The position numbers were made by a program, and so were the translations under genes. Below, piece by piece: positions 61,372 through 64,000 of a DNA stretch of 64,000 nt. The stretch's first letter is position 1, and every line of letters starts with the position of its first letter. Source of the stretch: JBKBKC01 sp046294265. GTDB lineage: Bacteria > Pseudomonadota > Alphaproteobacteria > Rhodobacterales > Rhodobacteraceae. Under the pieces are notes generated by a model. It searched no databases, was not told the origin of the DNA, and saw nothing but the letters and a program-made list of their open reading frames with translations. Location: contig JBKBKC010000001.1 of assembly GCA_046294265.1 (NCBI GenBank), positions 1 to 64,000 on the forward strand, in the 5' to 3' direction.

Positions 61372-62565
61372 ATGGACGCCCTCGCGACCGAGATCACGCT
61401 GCACGCTCGCATCTCCGAGGTTCCCGCCGCCGAGTGGGACGCGATGGCCTGTCCCGAATGCGCCGACGGCGGCCCCGCGAACGACCCGTTCACCACACAC
61501 AGGTTCCTGTCCGCACTGGAAAATTCGCGCTCGGTCGGCACCGGCACCGGCTGGGCACCGCGCCTGCTGGTCGCCCGCCAGGGCGGGCGCGCCATCGCGG
61601 CCGCGCCGATGTATGCCAAGACCCACAGCCAAGGCGAATACATCTTCGACCATTCCTGGGCCCATGCCTATGAGCGCGCGGGAGGTCGCTACTATCCCAA
61701 ACTGCAGATCGCCGTGCCCTTCACCCCCGCCACCGGGCGGCGCTTCCTGACCCTGCCGGGGCATGAGGAGGAGGGCCGCGCCCTCCTGGCTGCCGCCGCC
61801 ATCGAGGTGGCGCGGCAGGGGCGGATGTCCTCGGTCCATGTCACCTTCTGCACCGAGGCCGAGGCCGCGGCAGGTGAGGGCCTGTCCCTGATGCGCCGCA
61901 CAACCCAGCAATTTCATTGGGAAAACCGCGGCTATTCGAGTTATGACGACTTTCTTGCCAGCCTTTCCAGCCGCAAGCGCAAGGCCCTGCGCAAGGAGCG
62001 TGCGACCGCGCAGGGCTTTGGCGGCACGATCCGCGTGCTGACGGGGGACGACCTTGAGCCCCGCCATTGGGATGCCTTCTGGACCTTTTACCTGGACACC
62101 GGCGCGCGGAAATGGGGCACGCCCTATCTGACACGCGCCTTCTTTGACCTTCTGCACCAAACGATGCGCCACGATGTGCTGCTGGTCCTGGCCGAACGGG
62201 ATGGGCGACCGGTGGCAGGGGCGCTCAACTTCATCGGGCGCGAGACGCTCTATGGCCGCTATTGGGGGAGCTGCGAGGATCACCCCTGCCTGCATTTCGA
62301 ACTGTGCTACCATCAGGCCATCGATTGGGCCATCGCCCGGGGCCTGCGCCGGGTCGAGGCCGGCGCGCAGGGCGAACACAAGCTCGCGCGCGGCTATCTG
62401 CCCGCGGAATGCCATTCCCTGCACTGGATCGCCGATCCCGGCCTGCGCCGGGCGGTGGGGCAGTATCTGGATCACGAACGCCGCGCGGTGGATCAGGAGA
62501 TCGAGGTGCTGACCACCTACGGCCCGTTCCGCCGCTGCGCCCCCGACACCGACGACCGTGACTGA
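61372..62565 (+). CDS. FemAB-like/GNAT N-acyltransferase (COG3146-type)
   Basis: 397 residues. Tandem GNAT fold of the peptidogalycan biosynthesis/N-acyltransferase group. Visible: the N-terminal NDPFTTHRFLSALENS, GEYIFDHSWAHAYERAGGRYYPKLQIAVPFTPATGRRF read in parts, then the central FLASLSSRKRKALRKER and the C-terminal RRVEAGAQGEHKLARGYLP. The substrate is not known; the name by homology to FemAB is only a guide. ATG 61372; the frame is open upstream but overlaps the GDPD gene without family residues. Confidence 0.88.
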   Translation: MDALATEITLHARISEVPAAEWDAMACPECADGGPANDPFTTHRFLSALENSRSVGTGTGWAPRLLVARQGGRAIAAAPMYAKTHSQGEYIFDHSWAHAYERAGGRYYPKLQIAVPFTPATGRRFLTLPGHEEEGRALLAAAAIEVARQGRMSSVHVTFCTEAEAAAGEGLSLMRRTTQQFHWENRGYSSYDDFLASLSSRKRKALRKERATAQGFGGTIRVLTGDDLEPRHWDAFWTFYLDTGARKWGTPYLTRAFFDLLHQTMRHDVLLVLAERDGRPVAGALNFIGRETLYGRYWGSCEDHPCLHFELCYHQAIDWAIARGLRRVEAGAQGEHKLARGYLPAECHSLHWIADPGLRRAVGQYLDHERRAVDQEIEVLTTYGPFRRCAPDTDDRD

Positions 62566-62586
62566 CCTGCCGCAGGAGGACCGCCT

Positions 62587-62880
62587 ATGCCACGCCCCGA
62601 GAAACTGAGCGACCGCAGCGTCCTCGCCCCGCTTCTGCAGGCTGGCTGGGCCCATGACCCCACCCGCGACGCCCTCACCAAATCCTTCCGTTTCAAGGAT
62701 TTCACCGAAGCCTTCGGCTTCATGACGCGCGCCGCCCTCTGGGCCGAGAAATGGGATCACCACCCCGAATGGTCCAACGTCTATCGTAATGTCACCGTCA
62801 CGCTGACCACGCATGACGCGGGCGGGCTGACGGAACTGGATATCCGGCTTGCGGCAAAGATGGACGAGATTGCGGGCTGA
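62587..62880 (+). CDS. phhB: 4a-hydroxytetrahydrobiopterin dehydratase
   Basis: 97 residues, the full length of the PCD/DCoH family. The active site reads EKWDHHPEWSNVYRNVTVTL, the family pattern E-x3-H-H-P-x-W. It regenerates quinonoid pterin after aromatic hydroxylases. AGGAGG eight bases upstream of ATG 62587. No phenylalanine hydroxylase is beside it. A pair of hairpins lies between it and the convergent transglycosylase gene. Confidence 0.95.
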   Translation: MPRPEKLSDRSVLAPLLQAGWAHDPTRDALTKSFRFKDFTEAFGFMTRAALWAEKWDHHPEWSNVYRNVTVTLTTHDAGGLTELDIRLAAKMDEIAG

Positions 62881-62910
62881 CCGCGCGGCGGTGTGTTGCA
62901 AGACATCGCG

Positions 62911-62932
62911 ACGGAGCCTTCAAAGGCTCCGT
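62911..62932. terminator. Hairpin between phhB and the transglycosylase gene
   Basis: ACGGAGCCTT pairs with AAGGCTCCGT around a 2-base gap. It lies 30 bases after the phhB stop, between convergent genes. No T-run. Confidence 0.65.
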
Positions 62933-62937
62933 GCCGA

Positions 62938-62951
62938 AGTTTTGCAAAACT
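62938..62951. repeat. 14-bp palindrome AGTTTTGCAAAACT
   Basis: A perfect palindrome with further pairing two bases out, six bases after the previous hairpin. With it, it may form a tandem bidirectional terminator. Confidence 0.7.
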
Positions 62952-62964
62952 CCGGGGCCCGGCC

Positions 62965-64000
62965 TCAGGGCAGGCGCGCCAGCAGGCCGGGGTCCGCATA
63001 GCCGTCGGGCACGAGACCCCGCGCGCGCTGAAACCCGCGGATCGCCGCGATGGTGTTCGGCCCGATCCGCCCGTCCACGCCTTTTGTGTCGAACCCCGCC
63101 GCGGTCAGCCGCTCTTGCAGCGTCACGCGTTCGGGCCGGGTCAGGGCTCGATCCTCGCGCGGCCAGGGGCCCGCAATCGCCGGGCCGCCGCGCAGGCGGT
63201 CGGACAGATGGCCGATGGCGATGACATAGGCATCCGCCGGGTTGTAGCGTTCGATCACCCGGAAATTCCGCCAGATCAGAAAGGCCGCCCCCCGGTGCCC
63301 GGCGGGCAGCAGCACCGACCCCGGCCCGTGGTCCGGCAGGTCCGCCCCATCCCACAGCCGCACCCCCGCTGACCGCCAGTCGGCCACGGGCCGCACCACC
63401 CGCTCGCCCGTCTCGCCAAAGTCAAACCCTTCTGGCAGGCGCACCTCGGCCCCCCAGGGCATCCCCTTCGTCCAGCCGTGATGCGCGAGATAGGCGGCGG
63501 CAGAGGCCAGCGCATCCGCCGGGTCATCCCCCCAGACATCGCGCCGCCCGTTGCCGGTAAAGTCCACGGCGAGGGCAAGGAACGAGGTCGGCATGAACTG
63601 CGTGTGCCCCATCGCCCCGGCCCAACTGCCGCGCATCCGGTCGGGCGTGGTGTGGCCGTCCTGCAGGATGCGCAGGGCCGCGATCAGCTCGCCCTCGAAG
63701 AACGCGGCGCGGCGGCCGTCATAAGCCAGCGTCGCCAGCGCCTCCAGCGTGGGCACATCGCCGCGGAAGGTGCCATAGGCGCTTTCGAGGCCCCAGAGGG
63801 CGGCCACCACCTCGCGTTCGACCCCGTATTGCGCCTCGATCCGGTCGAAAAGGGCGGCATGGCGCTGCAAGGCGGTGCGGCCCGCCGCGATGCGCTCCTC
63901 CGACACCGCGCGGTCCAGATAGTCCCAGACCGTGCGGGTGAATTCGCCCTGGTTGCGGTCGCGCCGGATGACGTCGGCATTGTAGGCGAGCCCGGTCATC
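62965..64000 (-). CDS. Lytic murein transglycosylase, MltB type (5' end outside window)
   Basis: At least 345 residues; the N-terminus with any signal peptide lies beyond the right edge. The catalytic domain holds LYGLESAYG-like sequence (ALWGLESAYGTFRGDVPT, with the catalytic Glu) and AGAMGHTQFMPTSF, as in MltB. The C-terminal 65 residues form a peptidoglycan-binding domain (LQERLTAAGFDTKGVDGRIG and NTIAAIRGFQRARGL). It cleaves glycan strands to anhydro ends. The methionine at the edge is internal, because homologues have more sequence before GLAYNADVIRRDR. Confidence 0.94.
   Translation of the reverse strand, partial: MTGLAYNADVIRRDRNQGEFTRTVWDYLDRAVSEERIAAGRTALQRHAALFDRIEAQYGVEREVVAALWGLESAYGTFRGDVPTLEALATLAYDGRRAAFFEGELIAALRILQDGHTTPDRMRGSWAGAMGHTQFMPTSFLALAVDFTGNGRRDVWGDDPADALASAAAYLAHHGWTKGMPWGAEVRLPEGFDFGETGERVVRPVADWRSAGVRLWDGADLPDHGPGSVLLPAGHRGAAFLIWRNFRVIERYNPADAYVIAIGHLSDRLRGGPAIAGPWPREDRALTRPERVTLQERLTAAGFDTKGVDGRIGPNTIAAIRGFQRARGLVPDGYADPGLLARLP

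Noticed and set aside
1..64000. CRISPR arrays, prophage or intact insertion sequences
   Set aside because: The only short regular repeats are the in-frame tssB units and the 15-bp triplet; neither has spacers. No transposase, integrase or phage gene was recognised.

Overview
The window is high-GC chromosomal DNA from an alphaproteobacterium, most probably a member of the Rhodobacteraceae/Paracoccaceae. The grounds are a petABC (fbc) operon of Rhodobacter type, an SOS box of the alphaproteobacterial form GTTC-N7-GTTC upstream of both imuB and dnaE2, a 41-residue L36 protein, a class III formaldehyde-detoxifying dehydrogenase, and a gpmI-envC-ctpA-rppH block. No rRNA, CRISPR array or intact insertion sequence was seen. 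The species cannot be named from the sequence.

Layout. (1) 1-12746, minus strand: a type VI secretion operon read as tssA-tssB-tssC-hcp-tagJ-tssE-tssF-tssG-tssH, then a lysine-rich protein of unknown function and a second tssB whose C-terminus carries 22-residue Ala/Pro repeats and leaves the window. tssJKLM, vgrG and effectors are not in view. A small gene of unknown function is divergent at 12968. (2) 13328-13973: no convincing gene. (3) 13974-20590: a three-gene cluster coding for transglutaminase-like and ATP-grasp/alpha-E proteins, a conserved but biochemically obscure system. (4) 20580-24222: an AbrB-type membrane protein, a small exported protein, adhC, an I78-type lipoprotein and a cytochrome c'. 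(5) 24416-29085: the SOS mutagenesis genes imuB and dnaE2, convergent, each with its own perfect LexA box, and without imuA between or beside them. (6) 29188-33675: gpmI, an EnvC-like protein, ctpA and rppH in one overlapping operon. (7) 33687-38629: an N-formylglutamate amidohydrolase-like gene, tRNA-Val(GAC), rpmJ and assorted small enzymes. (8) 38927-41654: petABC for the cytochrome bc1 complex. (9) 41794-52183: nitrogen acquisition, with urtABCDE (urea uptake) and glnK-amtB (ammonium uptake and its PII regulator) flanking sseA and an aromatic/aspartate aminotransferase. (10) 52446-64000: a bifunctional penicillin-binding protein, mlaA-mlaC lipid-transport genes, a type I secretion ABC/HlyD pair, RidA, a glycerophosphodiesterase family protein, an N-acyltransferase, phhB and a lytic transglycosylase that runs off the end.

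Genes are packed tightly, with many ATGA, TGATG and GTGA start/stop overlaps. Several convergent gene pairs are separated by strong hairpins. One hairpin family, built on GGGTATTT...CAAAGAAGAG arms, occurs as complete inverted pairs at two convergent junctions, with single-arm relatives elsewhere.

The parts most worth following up are the T6SS with two closely similar TssB proteins and a Lys-rich partner, the transglutaminase/ATP-grasp/alpha-E cluster, and the split imuB/dnaE2 SOS module. All family assignments come from reading motifs by eye; no database search was possible.
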